From positions 107,451,647-107,515,646 of the forward strand of contig NC_133174.1 of NCBI RefSeq assembly GCF_040802235.1: 64,000 nt of DNA, written 5' to 3'. Positions 49,335 through 61,593 of the stretch are shown piece by piece. The translations under genes and the position numbers were made by a program. This stretch comes from Manis javanica. Taxonomy: Eukaryota; Chordata; Mammalia; Pholidota; Manidae. Each line of letters begins with the position of its first letter. Positions within the stretch are counted from its first letter, which is position 1. Below the pieces are notes generated by a model. It was given only the letters and a program-made list of their open reading frames with translations, searched no databases and was not told where the DNA came from.

Positions 49335-49975
49335 GGTACTCTACAAGAAGATATGTCAAAGAAATAATCAATCCTCCCATGTTTCCTTCCATATGTTACA
49401 TCTGTAGCTTTTCTTGTTCCTTCCTAATTACAACCCTTAAATAGAATTCGTGCCTCATATCGAATTTACCGAGTATCATAATTCCTCCAGGTGGTAAAGA
49501 TACCTCGAGACAAGTGCTGCGCATGGAAGCCACAGGGCATAAATCTGCAAGGAAGTAAAACGCTAACCTTTTCAAACAATATGGCTTCTCTCTCACTTAC
49601 CAACTTTACATTTCCCTGTATGGCCCCGGAAGAGGACTGGTTAGCCAGAGACGGGTAAGATTCCTCAAGGGAGGAACAACCTAAGACAGGCACAGTCGCA
49701 GGGGGGCCATCATGTGAGAATTTGGGGATCAACAGAGGTGAGGCTCAGAACCTCACCCCCCCTGCTCTGAGAGAAATCTTCTGCATCCGTGGATGTCTTG
49801 CTGCCCTTGTCTAGCCTGGATTAATACTTAGTCCATAGGCACACACCTGATCATCTGATCATCTACATTTGCCCTCTTACAGCACTAAACTATGTTTTCT
49901 ACCTTTATCTTGCATCTACCTACCACTTCAGCATTTTATTAAAAATAAAAATAATAATAATAATAAAGGGAGAAA

Positions 49976-50298
49976 TGTGGTATCCACATATAACTCAAGT
50001 ACAAAAATCAAATGAATATTCATATTTCACCTGATTGTTTATAGTTCATAATGCGTGATCAGAACCGAAAGTTTCTGTGATGAATGCCCTTGTACTGTTC
50101 ACCATGTAAGAATTTATTCACTATGTAAGAATTCGTTCACCATGTAAGAACTTGTTCGTTATGCCTCAGAAGATTGGAGACTGACGAGAATTAGACTTGA
50201 GATGGATTAATGATTGTACATTGAGCACTGACCCCCCTATACTGAATTTTATTGTTGTTAACAACCATTTGATCAATAAATATGAGAGATGCCCTCTC
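49976..50298 (+). repeat. Partial LTR (U3-R) ending at its poly(A) site
   Basis: Begins TG right after the purine tract AATAAAGGGAGAAA. Contains four direct repeats of a CACTATGTAAGAATT-like unit (50100-50165) and AATAAA at 50275-50280. No U5 follows, only poly(A), because the copy derives from processed RNA. Confidence 0.8.
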
Positions 50299-50351
50299 AA
50301 AAAAATAAATAAATAAATAAATAATTAAAAATTTAAAAAAAAGGAAGATGA
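50299..50351 (+). repeat. Terminal poly(A)/AAAT tail and right TSD
   Basis: A-rich tail partly turned into (AAAT)n, followed by AAAAAGGAAGATGA at 50338-50351, identical to 38314-38327. Confidence 0.92.
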
Positions 50352-50394
50352 TTTTTTAAATGAACTAAGAGTACAGAGGCCCAAACTCTCGTCC

Positions 50395-50535
50395 TGTTAC
50401 CTCAGAATCATCTGTAGTCATTTAAAATGCAGATTCCTCAAACCCACTCCTGGAGAATTCTACTTATAAGGTTTTTTCCAGGACCTAGGAATCAGCATTT
50501 TAACAGCAGTTCTTCAGGGATTCTGCTGCAAATAT
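50395..50535 (+). mobile_element. MER5A-like hAT-Charlie fragment
   Basis: 'aaaatgcagattcctcaaac', 'ggacctaggaatcagcattt' and 'ttctgctgcaaatatgg' follow the MER5A order. Confidence 0.6.
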
Positions 50536-50544
50536 GGTTTTATA

Positions 50545-52240
50545 AAACTCAGACCTACCCCTGTAATTATAGTCAATTGATCTTTGACAAAGGACCAAAG
50601 GCAATACAATGGGGCAAAGATAGTCTCTTCAACAAGTGGTGCTAGAAAAACTGGACATCCACATGCAAAAAAATTAATCCAGTCACAGGCCTTACACTCT
50701 TCACAAAACTAAACTCACAATGGATCACAGACCTAAATGTGAAATGCACAACTATAAAACTCCTAGGAGATAACACAGGCGAGAACCTAGATGACCTTGG
50801 GTATGGTGATGCCTTTTAGATATAACGCCAAAGGCAGGATCTATAAAAGAAATAAGTAATAACATGGACTTCATTAAAATTAAAACCTGCACTATGAAAG
50901 ACAATAGCAAGAGAATAAGAAAATATGCCACAGACTGGGAGAAAATATTTGCAAAAGACATATTTGATAAAGGTCTGTTATCCAAAATATAGAAAGAACC
51001 CTTAGAACTCAAAAATAAGAAAATAACCCAACTAAAAAATGAGCCAAAGACCTTCACAGATACCACTCATTACACTTTTCTGTGTAACTGGCAGAAGAAG
51101 ATACACAGATGGCAAGTAAGATATACAGATGGCAAATAAGCATATGAAAAAATGTTCCACATGATATGTCATCAAGAAAATGCAAATTGAAGAAATAAAA
51201 TATCACCATAAACCTATTAGAATGGCCAAAATCCAGAACACTGACACCAAATGCTGGTAAGGATGTAGAGCAACAAGAACTCTCATTAATTGCTAGTGGG
51301 AATGCAAAATGGTACAGCCATTTTGGAAGAGCCTTAAACAGCCAGTTTGGCAGTTTCTTATAAAACTAAACATACTCTTACCATATGATCAGCAACCATG
51401 CTCTTTGGTATTGAAAGGAGTTGAAAACTTATGTGCACATGAAAACCTGCATGCAAATGTTTATAGTAGCTTTATTCATAATTGCCAAAAGTTGTAAGCA
51501 GTCAAGATGTCCTTCAGTAGGCAAATGGATAAACTGTGGTACATCCAGACAATGGAATATTATTCAGTGCTAAAAAGAAACAATCTATCAACTCATGAAA
51601 AGACATGGAGGAACCTTAAATGCATATTATTAAATGAAAGAAGCCAATCTGAAAAGCCTACATACTGTACAGTCTAACTATATGACATTCTGGAAAAGGC
51701 AAAATTATGGAAACAATTAAAAGATCAGTGGTTGCCAGAGAAGACAAGTAGTGACTCTATGGCATCTTACTACACTGCTGGACAGTGAATGCAATGAGGC
51801 ATGGGGGGGACTCAATAATATGGGTGAATGTAGTAACCACATTGTTTTTCATGTGAAACCTTCATAAGAGTGTATATCAATAATACCTTAATAAAAAATA
51901 TTGTATAAAAAAAAAGATCAGTGGGTGCTGGAGTTGTAGAGGGAGGGATGCATATGCAAACCACAGAGGATTTTTAAGGCAATGAAAATACTCTGTATGA
52001 TATTATAATGATAGATACATGCCATTATACATTTGTCCAAACCATAGAATTTACACCCAGAATGAGCCCTAAGGCAAACTATGGACTTTGAGCAATTATG
52101 ATGTGTGAAGGTAAGTTCATCAGCTGTAAGAAATGTCTGACTCTGGTGCAGGTAGAGAATACCTTACGCTCAATTTTATTGTAAACCTAAAACAACTCTA
52201 AAAGATCAACTTTAAAAACAAACCCTCAAGTTCAGATTTA
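50545..52240 (+). mobile_element. Old L1 (ORF2 C-terminal half and 3' end)
   Basis: 'gatctttgacaaaggaccaa', 'acaatggatcacagacctaa', 'aaaagcctacatactgtaca' and an old 3' end. Interrupted by a short sequence at 51064-51097 copied from near 38227 and by the small L1 at 51736-51911. Confidence 0.85.
51719..51928 (+). mobile_element. Very short L1 insertion (176 bp) with 17-bp TSD
   Basis: The last part of an L1 3' UTR (51736-51911, starting 'cagagaagacaagtagtgac') plus tail is inserted in the old L1. AAAAGATCAGTGGTTGC at 51719-51735 repeats with one mismatch at 51912-51928. Confidence 0.88.
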
Positions 52241-52391
52241 ATGTATTTACTCCTTCAAAGGCTATGCAAAGAAATGTTTCAATACAGAAAATGTTCTTGT
52301 CCCTTAAAAGAGTACATACATAAGGCTTTTTGCTAGTTGTAGGCCCCTGTGGTTCATGGGTGAAAACAGTCTTTTAAAAACTAAGCTGCTG
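52241..52391. other. Short unassigned spacer
   Basis: Unique-looking DNA between the old L1 and element D. Confidence 0.4.
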
Positions 52392-54967
52392 CAGATAAAG
52401 GGGTCAATCAAACAAGAAGATACAACCATTATAAATATCTATGCACCCAAAACAGGAGCACCTACATATGTGAAACATATATACTAACAGAATTAAAAGG
52501 GGGAAATAGAATGCAATGCATTCATTCTAGGAGACTTCAACACTCCACTCACTCCAAAGGACAGATCAAAGAGACAAAAAATAAGTAAGCAGACAAAGGC
52601 ATTTAGCAACACATTAGAATAGATAGACCTAACAAACATCTACAGAACTCTACACCTTAAAGCAGCGGAATACACATTCTTCTCAAGTGCACATGGCCAC
52701 TTCTCAAGTTCTACTATGCCACAAAAAGAGCCTCAGTAAATTCAAAAAGATTGAAATTGTACCAACCAGCTTCTCAGACCACAAAGGTATGAAACTAGAA
52801 ATAAATTATACAAAGAAAAGGAAAAAGCTCACAAACACATAGAGGCTTAAGAACATGTTCCTAAATACCCAATGGATCAATGGCCAAATAAATACAGAGA
52901 TCAAGCAATATATGGAGACAAATGACAACAATAATCCAACAATGCAAAATCTGTGGGATGCAGTGAAGGCCATGCTAAAAGGAAAGTATACTGCAATACA
53001 GGCCTACCTCAGGAAAGAAGAACAATCCCATATGAACAGACTAAACTCACAATTAACAAAACCAGAAAAAGAAGAACAAATGAGGCCCAAAGTCAGTAGA
53101 AGGAGGGACATAATAAAAATTAGAGCAGAAATAAATAAAATTGAGAAGAATAAAACAATAGAAAGAATCAATGAAAGCAGGAGCTGCTTCTTCAAGAAAA
53201 TAACCAAAACAGATAAACCCCTAGCCAGACTTATCAGGAAAAAAAGAGAGTCTACACACATAAACAGAATCAAAAATGAGAAAGGAAAACTCGTTACAGA
53301 CACCACAGAAATACAAAGAATTGTTAGAGAACACTATGAAAAATTATATGCTAACAAACTGGATAACCTAGAAGAAATGGACAACTTTCTAGAAAAATAC
53401 AACCTTCCAAGACTGACCCAGGAAGAAACAGAAAATCTGAACAGACCAATTACTAGCAACGAAATTGAATTGGTAAATAAAAAACTACCTGAGAACAAAA
53501 CCCCTGGACCAGATGGCTTCACCACTGAATTTTATCAAACATTTAGTGAAGACCCAATACCTATCCTCTTTAAAGTTTTCCAAAAAATAGAAGAGGAGGG
53601 AATACTTCCAAACTCATTCTATGAGGCCAGCATCACCCCAATACCAAAAGCAGGCAAAGACACCACAAAAAAAGAAAATTACAGACCAATATCCCTGATG
53701 AACATAGATGCAAAAATACTCAACAAAATATTAGCAAACTGAATTCAAAAATACATCAAGAGGATCATACACCATGATCAAGTGGGATTCATCTCAGGGA
53801 TGCAAGGATGGTACAACATTCGAAAATCAATCAACATCATCCACCAAATCAACAGAAAGGACAAAAACCACATGATCATCTACATGGATGCTGAAAAAGC
53901 ATTCGACAAAATTCAACATCCATTCATGATAAAAACTCCCAACAAAATGGGCATAGAGGGCAAGTACTTCAACACAATAAAGGCCATATATTACAAACCC
54001 ACAGCCAACATCATACTTAACAGCAAGAAGCTAAAAGCCTTTCCTCTAAGACTGGGAACAAGACAAGGATGCCCACTCTCTCCACTTTTATTCAACATAG
54101 TTCTGGAGGACCTTGCCACAGCAATTAGACAACACAAAGAAATAAAGGGCATCCAGATTGGTAAGGAAAAAGTTAAACTGTCACTGTTTGCAGATGACAT
54201 GATATTGTACATAGAAACCCTAAGGAATCCACTCCAAAACTACTAGATCTAGTATCTGAATTCAGCAAAGCTGAAGGATACAAAATTAATACAAAGAAAT
54301 CTATTGCATTCCTATACACTAATGATGAACTAGCAGAAAGAGAAATCAGAAAAACAACTCCATTCACAATTGCATCAAAAAGAATAAAATACCTAGGAAT
54401 AAACCTAATGAAGGAAGTGAAAGATCTATACCCTGAAAACTGCCAGACACTCATGAGAGAAATTAAAGATACCAATAAATGGAAACAACCTGTGCTCATG
54501 GATAGGAAGAATTAATATTGTCAAAATGGTCATCCTTCCTAAAGCAATCTACAGATTCAATGCAATCCCTATCAAAATACCAACAGCATTCCTCAACAAA
54601 CTAGAGCAAATAGTTCTAAAATTCATATGGAACCACAAAATACCCCAAACAGCCAAAGCGATCCTGAGAAGGAAGAATAAGACATGCGGGATTATACTCC
54701 CTGACTTCAAGCTCTACTACAAAGCCACAGTAATCAAGATAATTTGGTACTGGCACAAGAACAGAACCATGGACCAATGGAACAGACTAGAGAGCCCAGA
54801 TATAAATCCAAGCATATATGGTCAATTAATACATGATAAAAGAGCCATGGACATACAATAGGGAAATGAAAGCCTATTCATCAACTGGTATTGGTAAAAC
54901 TGGATGGCTACATGCAAGAGAATGAAACTGGATTATTGTGCAACCCCATACATAAAAGTAAACTCAT
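52392..54967 (+). mobile_element. L1 element D: 5'-truncated, 3' part missing
   Basis: Starts in the endonuclease domain of ORF2 (GGTCAATCAAACAAGAAG) and stops abruptly where element C begins (54967/54968). Open pieces: 52855-53742 (end of endonuclease and start of RT), 53782-54246 (RT core with PLSPLLFN and FADDMILY), 54526-54861. The sequence belongs to the same subfamily group as the L1 at 21923 rather than A/B/C. The rest of ORF2 and the 3' UTR do not reappear right of C. Confidence 0.88.
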
Positions 54968-54979
54968 GGGGTGGAGCCA

Positions 54980-54989
54980 GGATGGCGGC
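54980..54989 (+). promoter_or_regulatory. YY1-like site at L1 C 5' end
   Basis: GGATGGCGGC at the same place as in B. Confidence 0.5.
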
Positions 54990-55239
54990 ATGAGTAGAGC
55001 AGTGGAACTCTCCTCTCAAAACCACATAGAATTATGAAAATATAATAAAGACAACTCTTCCTAAAATAGAGACCAGAGGACACAGGACAACATCCAGACC
55101 ACATCCACACCTGCGAGAACCCAGCGCCTCACGAAGGAGGTAAGATACAAGCCCCGGCCCGGCGGGACCCGAGCGCCCCTCCCCCCGGCTCCCGGCGGGT
55201 GGAAAGAAACCGGAGCGGTTTTTTTTTTTCTCTTTTGGC

Positions 55240-55963
55240 GAGTGCTTTTTGGAAGCCTTAAAGGGACAGGGACCCCAATAGCAGGGAAACAGGGCAGTAA
55301 GACCGGTGAGCGGGTGCCTGAGACCGGCGCCTGAGGACAAAGAATATCGCGTGTTTTTTCCCTTTTTTCTTGGCAAGTGCTTTTTGGAAGCCTTAAAGGG
55401 ACAGTGACCCCAATACTGGGGAGGTGGGGCAGCGGGACCGGTGAGCGGGTGCCTGAGACCGGTGCCTGAGGACAAAGAAAATTGCGCATTTTTCCCTTTT
55501 TTTTTGGCGAGTGCTTTTTGGAAGCCTTAAAGGAACAGGGACCCCAATACTAGGGAAACAGGGCAGCAAGACCGGTGAGCGGGTGCCTAAGACCGGCACC
55601 TGAGGACAAAGAAAATCGCGCGTTTTTCCCTTTTTTTTTGGCGAGTGCTTTTTGGAAGCCTTAAGGGGACAGTAACCCCAATATTAGGGAAACAGGGCAG
55701 CAAGACCGGTGAGCGGGTGCCTGAGAACGGCACCTGAGGACAAACAATATCACGCATTTCTCCCTTTACTTTTTTTTTTTTTTTTGGCGAGTGCTTTTTG
55801 GAAGCCTTAAAGGGACAGGGACCCCAATACTACGTAAACAAGGCAGCAAGACGGTGAGCGAGTGCCTGAGACTGGCACCTGAGGACAAAGAAAATCGCGC
55901 ATTTTTTCCTTTTTTTTTTTTTTTTTCCTCTTTCGTTGATGCTGTTGTTGTTTTGGTTTGGAG
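55240..55963 (+). repeat. L1 C 5' UTR tandem monomers (short type)
   Basis: Unit starts at 55240, 55375, 55509, 55643, 55789 and 55963, spacings 135, 134, 134, 146 and 174 bp. Each unit has one CCTGAGACCGGCGCCTGAGGA-like box, against two in the 210-bp units of B. The flanking splice sites (donor GT at 55140, acceptor AG ending 55963) are kept. Confidence 0.85.
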
Positions 55964-56346
55964 AGTGCTTTTTGGAAGTCTTAAAGGGGCAGGACAGGAC
56001 ACTTAGCCCAGAGGCAGGGAATCTGAGGATCTCTCGGCACTCTAACCCCCTGGGCAACAGGGAGCACAGAGGCCCATTACAGAGATAAATAACCTCCTGG
56101 CCGCTCCCCCTCCAACGGGGCTCCACCATTTTGGAGGAGCAGCCCCAGCCGGGCCACGCCCAAAGGCACAGCGGAGATAAACTCCATAGCAACTGGGCAG
56201 GTAGCAGAAGCCCTGTCTGTGCACAGCTGCCAAGCATAAGCCACTAGAGGTCGCTATTCTCCCAGAAGAGGAAGGACACAAACCAACAAGAAGGAAAGCT
56301 CTTCCAGCTGTCACTCATACCAGCTCTGCAAACTGTCTCTATCACC

Positions 56347-57234
56347 ATGAAAAGGCAAAACTACAGGCAGACAAAGGTCACAGAGACAACACCTGAGAAG
56401 GAGACAGACCTAACCAGTCCTCCTGAAAAAGAATTCAAAATAAAAATCATGAACATGCTGACAGAGATGCAGAGAAAAATGCAAGAGCGATGGGATGAGA
56501 TGCAGAGAAAAATGCAAGGGCAGTGGGATGAAGTCCAGAGGGAGATCACAGATGTCAGGAAGGAGATCACAGAAGTGAAACAATCCCTGGAAGGATTTAT
56601 AAGCAGAATGGATGAGATGCAAGAGGCCATTGAAAGAATAGAAAACAGAGAACAGGAACATATAGCTGACATAGAGAGAGATAAAAGGATCTCAAGGAAT
56701 GAAACAACACTAAGAGAACTATGTGACCAATCCAAAAGGAATAATATTCATATTATAGAGGTACCAGAAGAAGAAGAAAGAGGAAAAGGGATAGAAAGTC
56801 TCTTTGAAGAAATAATTGCTGAAAACTTCCCCAAACTGGGGGAGGAAATAATCGAACAGACCACGGAAATACACAGAACTCGCAACAGAAAGGATCCAAG
56901 GAGGACAACACCAAGACACATAATAATTAAAATGGCAAGGATCAAGGACAAGGAAAGAGTTTTAAAGGCAGCTAGAGAGAAAAAGGTCACCTATAAAGGA
57001 AAACCCATCAGGCTAACATCAGACTTCTCGACAGAAACCCTACAGGCCAGAAGAGAATGGCATGATATATTTAATGCAATGAAACAGAAGGGCCTTGAAC
57101 CAAGGATACTGTATCCAGCACGACTATCATTTAAATATGATGGCGGGATTAAACAATTCCATGACATGCAAAAGCTAAGGGAATTTGCTTCCCACAAACC
57201 ACCTCTACAAGGCATCTTACAGGGACTGCTCTAG
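56347..57234 (+). CDS. L1 element C ORF1 (intact, 295 aa)
   Basis: Starts MKRQNYRQTKV. Two 11-residue coiled-coil repeats (56464-56529), RRM with NNIHIIEVPEEEER, and a complete C-terminal domain ending QGILQGLL. It differs from A by loss of two residues before ADIERDK and a handful of substitutions. The only ORF1 in the window, with A's, that keeps the full length. Confidence 0.9.
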   Translation: MKRQNYRQTKVTETTPEKETDLTSPPEKEFKIKIMNMLTEMQRKMQERWDEMQRKMQGQWDEVQREITDVRKEITEVKQSLEGFISRMDEMQEAIERIENREQEHIADIERDKRISRNETTLRELCDQSKRNNIHIIEVPEEEERGKGIESLFEEIIAENFPKLGEEIIEQTTEIHRTRNRKDPRRTTPRHIIIKMARIKDKERVLKAAREKKVTYKGKPIRLTSDFSTETLQARREWHDIFNAMKQKGLEPRILYPARLSFKYDGGIKQFHDMQKLREFASHKPPLQGILQGLL

Positions 57235-57402
57235 ATGGAAGCACTCCTAAAAAGAGCACAGAACAAAACATACAACATATGAAGAATGGAGGAGGAGGAA
57301 TAAGAAGGGAGAGAAGAAAAGAATCTCCAGACAGTGTATATAACAGCTCAATAAGTGAGCTAAGTTAGGCAGTAAGATACTAAAGAAGGTAACCTTGAAC
57401 CT

Positions 57403-60400
57403 TTGGTAACCACGACTCTAAAGGCTGCAATGGCAATAAGTACATATCTCTCAATAGTCACCCTAAATGTAAATGGACTGAATGCACCAATCAAAAGACA
57501 CAGAGTAATAGAATGGATAAAAAACCAAGACCCATCTATATGCTGCTTACAAGAAACTCACCACCTCAAACCCAAAGACAAGCACAGACTAAAAGTCAAA
57601 GGATGGAAAAACATATTTCAGGCAAACAACAGTGAGAAGAAAGCAGGGGTTGCAGTACTAATATCAGACAAAATAGACTTCAAAACAAAGAAAGTGACAA
57701 GAGATAAAGAAGGACACTACATAATGATAAAGGGCTCAGTCCAACAAGAGGATATAACCATTCTAAATATATATGCACCCAACACAGGAGCACCAGCATT
57801 TGTGAAACAAATCCTAACAGAACTAAAGAGGGAAATACACTGGAATGCATTCATCTTAGGAGACTTCAACACACCACTCACCCCGAAGGATAGATCCACC
57901 TGGCAGAAAATAAGTAAGGACACACAGGCATTGAAAAACACACTAGAACAGATGGACCTAACAGACATCTATAGAACTCTACATCCAAAAGCAACAGGAT
58001 ATACATTCTTCTCAAGTGCACATGAAACATTCTCCAGAATAGACCACATACTAGCTCACAAAAAGAGCCTCAGTAAATTCCAAAATATTGAAATTCTACC
58101 AACCAATTTTTCAGACCACAAAGGTATAAAAGTAGAAATAAATTCAACAAAGAAAACAAAAAGGCTCACAAACACATGGAGGCTTAACAACATGCTTCTA
58201 AATAATCAATGGGTCAATGAACAAATCAAAATAGAGATCAAGGAATACAGAGAAACAAATGACAACAACAACACAAAGCCCCAACTTCTGTGGGACGCAG
58301 CAAAAGCAGTCTTAAGAGGAATGTATATAGCGATCCAGGCACACCTGAAGAAGGAAGAACAATCCCAAATGAATAGTCTAACATCACAACTATCGAAACT
58401 GGAAAAAGAAGAACAAATGAGGCCTAAAGTCAGAAGAAAGAGGGACATAATAAAGAACAGAGAAGAAATAAACAAAATTGAGAAGAATAAAACAATAGCA
58501 AAAATCAATGAAACCAAGAGCTGGTTCTTTAAGAAAATAAACAAAATAGATAAGGCTCTAGCCAAACTGATTAAGAGAAAAAGAGAATCAACACAAATCA
58601 ACATAATCAGAAATGAGAATGGAAAAATCACGACAGACCCCACAGAAATACAAAGAATTATTAAAGACTACTATGAAAACCTATATGCCAACAAGCTGGA
58701 AAACTTAGAAGAAATGGACAACTTCCTAGAAAAATACAACCTCCCAAGACTGACCAAGAAAGAAACACAAAAGTTAAACAAAGCAATTACGAGCAAAGGA
58801 ATTGAAACAGTAATCAAAAAACTACCCAAGAACAAAACCCCAGGGCCAGACGGATTTACCTCGGAATTTTATCAGACACACAGAGAAGACAAAATACCCA
58901 TTCTCCTTAAAGTGTTCCAAAAAATAGAAGAGGAGGGAATACTCCCAAACTCATTCTATGAAGCCAACATCACCCTAATACCAAAACCAGGCAAAGACCC
59001 CACCAAAAAAGAAAATTACAGACCAATATCCCTGATGAATGTAGATGCAAAAATACTCAATAAAATATTAGCAAACAGAATTCAACAGTATATCAAAAGA
59101 ATCATACACCATGACCAAGTGGGATTCATCCCAGTGATGCAAGGATGGTACAACATTTGAAAATCCATCAACATCATCCACCACATCAACAAAAAGAAAG
59201 ACAAAAACCACATGATCATCTCCATAGATGCTGAGAAAGCATTTGACAAAATTCAACATCCATTCATGATAAAAACTCTCAGCAAAATGGGAATAGAGGG
59301 CAAGTACCTCAACATAATAAAGGCCATATATGATAAACCCACAGCCAGCATTATACTGAACAGCGAGAAGCTGAAAGCATTTCCACTGAGATCGGGAACC
59401 AGACAGGGATGCCCACTCTCCCCACTGTTATTTAACATAGTACTGGAGGTCCTAGCCACGGCAATCAGACAAAACAAAAAAATACAAGGAATCCAGATTG
59501 GTAAAGAAGAAGTTAAACTGTCCCTAGTTGCAGATGATATGATACTGTACATAAAAAACCCTAAAGACTCCACTCCAAAACTACTAGAACTGATATCACA
59601 ATACAGCAAAGTTGCAGGATAGAAAATTAACACACAGAAATCTGTAGCTTTCTTATACACTAACAATGAACCAATAGAAAGAGAAATCAGGAAAACAATT
59701 CCATTCACCATTGCATAAAAAAAAAATACTTAGGAATAAACCTACCCAAGGAAATGGAAGACTTATACTCTGAAAACTACAAGTCACTCTTAAGAGAAAT
59801 TAAAGGGGACACTAACAAATGGAAACTCATCCCCTGCTCATGGCTAGGAAGAATTAATATCATCAAAATGGCCATCCTGCCTAAAGCAATATACAGATAG
59901 ATGCAATCCCTATCAAATTACCAGCAGCATTCTTCAATGAATTGGAACAAATAATTCAAAAATTCATATGGAAACACCAAAGACCCCGAATAGCCAAAGC
60001 AATCCTGAGAAAGAAGAATAAAGTAGGGGGGAATCTCACTCCCCAACTTCAAGCTCTACTACAAAGCCATAGTAATCAAGACAATTTGGTACTGGCACAA
60101 GAACAGAGCCACAGACCAGTGGAACAGATTAGAGACTCCAGAAATTAACCCAAACATATATGGCCAATTAATATTCAATAAAGGAGCCATGGACATACAA
60201 TGTCAAAATGACAGTCTCTTCAACAGATGGTGCTGGCAAAACTGGACAGCTACATGTAGGAGAATGAAACTGGACCTTTGTCTAAACCCATATACAAAGG
60301 TAAACTCAAAATGGATCAAAGACCTGAATGTAAGTCATGAAACCATTAAACTCTTGGAAAAAAAACATAGGCAAAAACCTCTTAGACATAAACATGAGTG

Positions 60401-61245
60401 ACCTCTTCTTGAACATATCTCCCTGGGCAAGGAAAACAACAGCAAAAATGAACAAGTGGGACTACATTAAGCTGAAAAGCTTCTGTACAGCGAAAGACAC
60501 CATCAATAGAACAAAAAGGAACCCTAGAGTATGGGAGAATATATTTGAAAATGACACATCCGATAAAGGCTTGACGTCCAGATTATATAAAGAGCTCACA
60601 CGCCTCAACAAACAAAAAACAAATAACCCAATTAAAAAATGGGCAGAGGAACTGAACAGACAGTTCTCCAAAAAAGAAATACAGATGGCCAAGAGACACA
60701 TGAAAAGATGCTCCACATCGCTAATTATCAGAGAAATGCAAATTAAAACTACAATGAGGTATCACCTCACACCAGTAAGGATGGCTGCCATCCAAAAGAC
60801 AAACAACAACAAATGTTGGCGAGGCTGTGGAGAAAGGGGAACCCTCCTACACTGCTGGTGGGAATGTAAATTAGTTCAACCATTGTGGAAAGCAGTATGG
60901 AGGTTCATCAAAATGCTCAAAACACACCTACCATTTGACCCAGGAATTCCACTCCTAGGAATTTACCCTAAGAACGCAGCAATCAAGTTTGAGAAAGACA
61001 GATGCACCCCTATGTTTATTGCAGCACTATTTACAATAGCCAAGAATTGGAAGCAACCTAAATGTCCATCGGTAGATGAGTGGATAAAGAAGAAGTGGTA
61101 CATCTACACAATGGAATACTACTCAGCCATAAGAAGAGAAAAAAGCCTACCATTTGCAGGAACATGGATGGAGCTGGAGAGTATTATGCTCAGTGAAATA
61201 AGCAAAGCAGAGAAAGAGAAATACCAAATGATTTCACTCATCTGA
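57403..61245 (+). pseudogene. L1 element C ORF2, first 585 codons open then broken
   Basis: 57403-59160 is open: complete endonuclease domain (LNVNGLN, LQETHH with one extra His, GDFNTPL, SRIDHIL, SDHKG) and the first RT motifs ([20 protein letters not shown]). TGA at 59158 (CGA in element D) ends it. Further lesions: TAG 59620; an indel in the A-run near 59719; a deletion near 59897; one extra base near 60030 and near 60360. The RT catalytic block reads VADDMILY, Phe replaced by Val. The last open part, 60337-61245, holds the Cys motif. Confidence 0.9.
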
Positions 61246-61593
61246 GGAGTATAAGAACAAAGGAAAAACTGAAGGAACAAAACAGCAGTGGAATTACAGA
61301 ACCCAAAAATAGGCTAACAGGTTCCAAAGGGAAAGGAATGGGGGAGGATGGGTGGGCAGGGGGGTTAAGGGGGGGAAGAAGGGGGGTATTAAGATTAGCA
61401 TGCATGGGGGGTGCAGGGAGAAAGGGGAGAGAGGGCTGTACAACACAGAGAGGACAAGTAGTGATTCTACATTTTGCTATACTGATGGGCAGTGACCGTA
61501 AGGTGGTTTTTAGGGGGGACCTGATATAGGGGAGAGCATAGTAAACATAGTATTCTTCATGTAAGTGTAGATTAAAGACTTAAAAAAAAAAAA

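Larger units (their letters stand above)
48476..50298 (+). other. Transduced retroviral 3' segment in L1 B
   Basis: Non-L1 sequence between the L1 poly(A) and the final poly(A), repeated in element C at 61594-63414. It contains an internal AATAAA plus A-run at 48627-48643, an env TM remnant (48882-49334), a polypurine tract ending at 49975 and an LTR start (TGTGGTATCC) at 49976. The last AATAAA (50275-50280) lies 18 nt before the terminal poly(A), as expected for cleavage at an LTR R/U5 border. Confidence 0.88.
41610..50337 (+). mobile_element. L1 element B: full length with 3' transduction
   Basis: Order: 5' UTR with monomer array (41610-43203), ORF1 (43204-44126, frameshifted), ORF2 (44295-48134, five stops), G-rich 3' UTR, L1 poly(A) at 48461-48475, then 1.82 kb of foreign sequence ending in a retroviral LTR poly(A) site (50298), and a terminal A-rich tail grown into AAAT repeats. 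The right target-site duplication follows at 50338. In intron 4 of IL13RA1, antisense. Confidence 0.93.

Noticed and set aside
50100..50165. Repeated CACTATGTAAGAATT units as a CRISPR-like array
   Set aside because: Units are short, adjacent and without spacers, within a retroviral U3 of a mammalian genome.
41610..50337. B as a simple insertion into A
   Set aside because: The second half of A should resume after B with a duplication of the junction sequence, but the sequence after B is the right copy of A's own target-site duplication.
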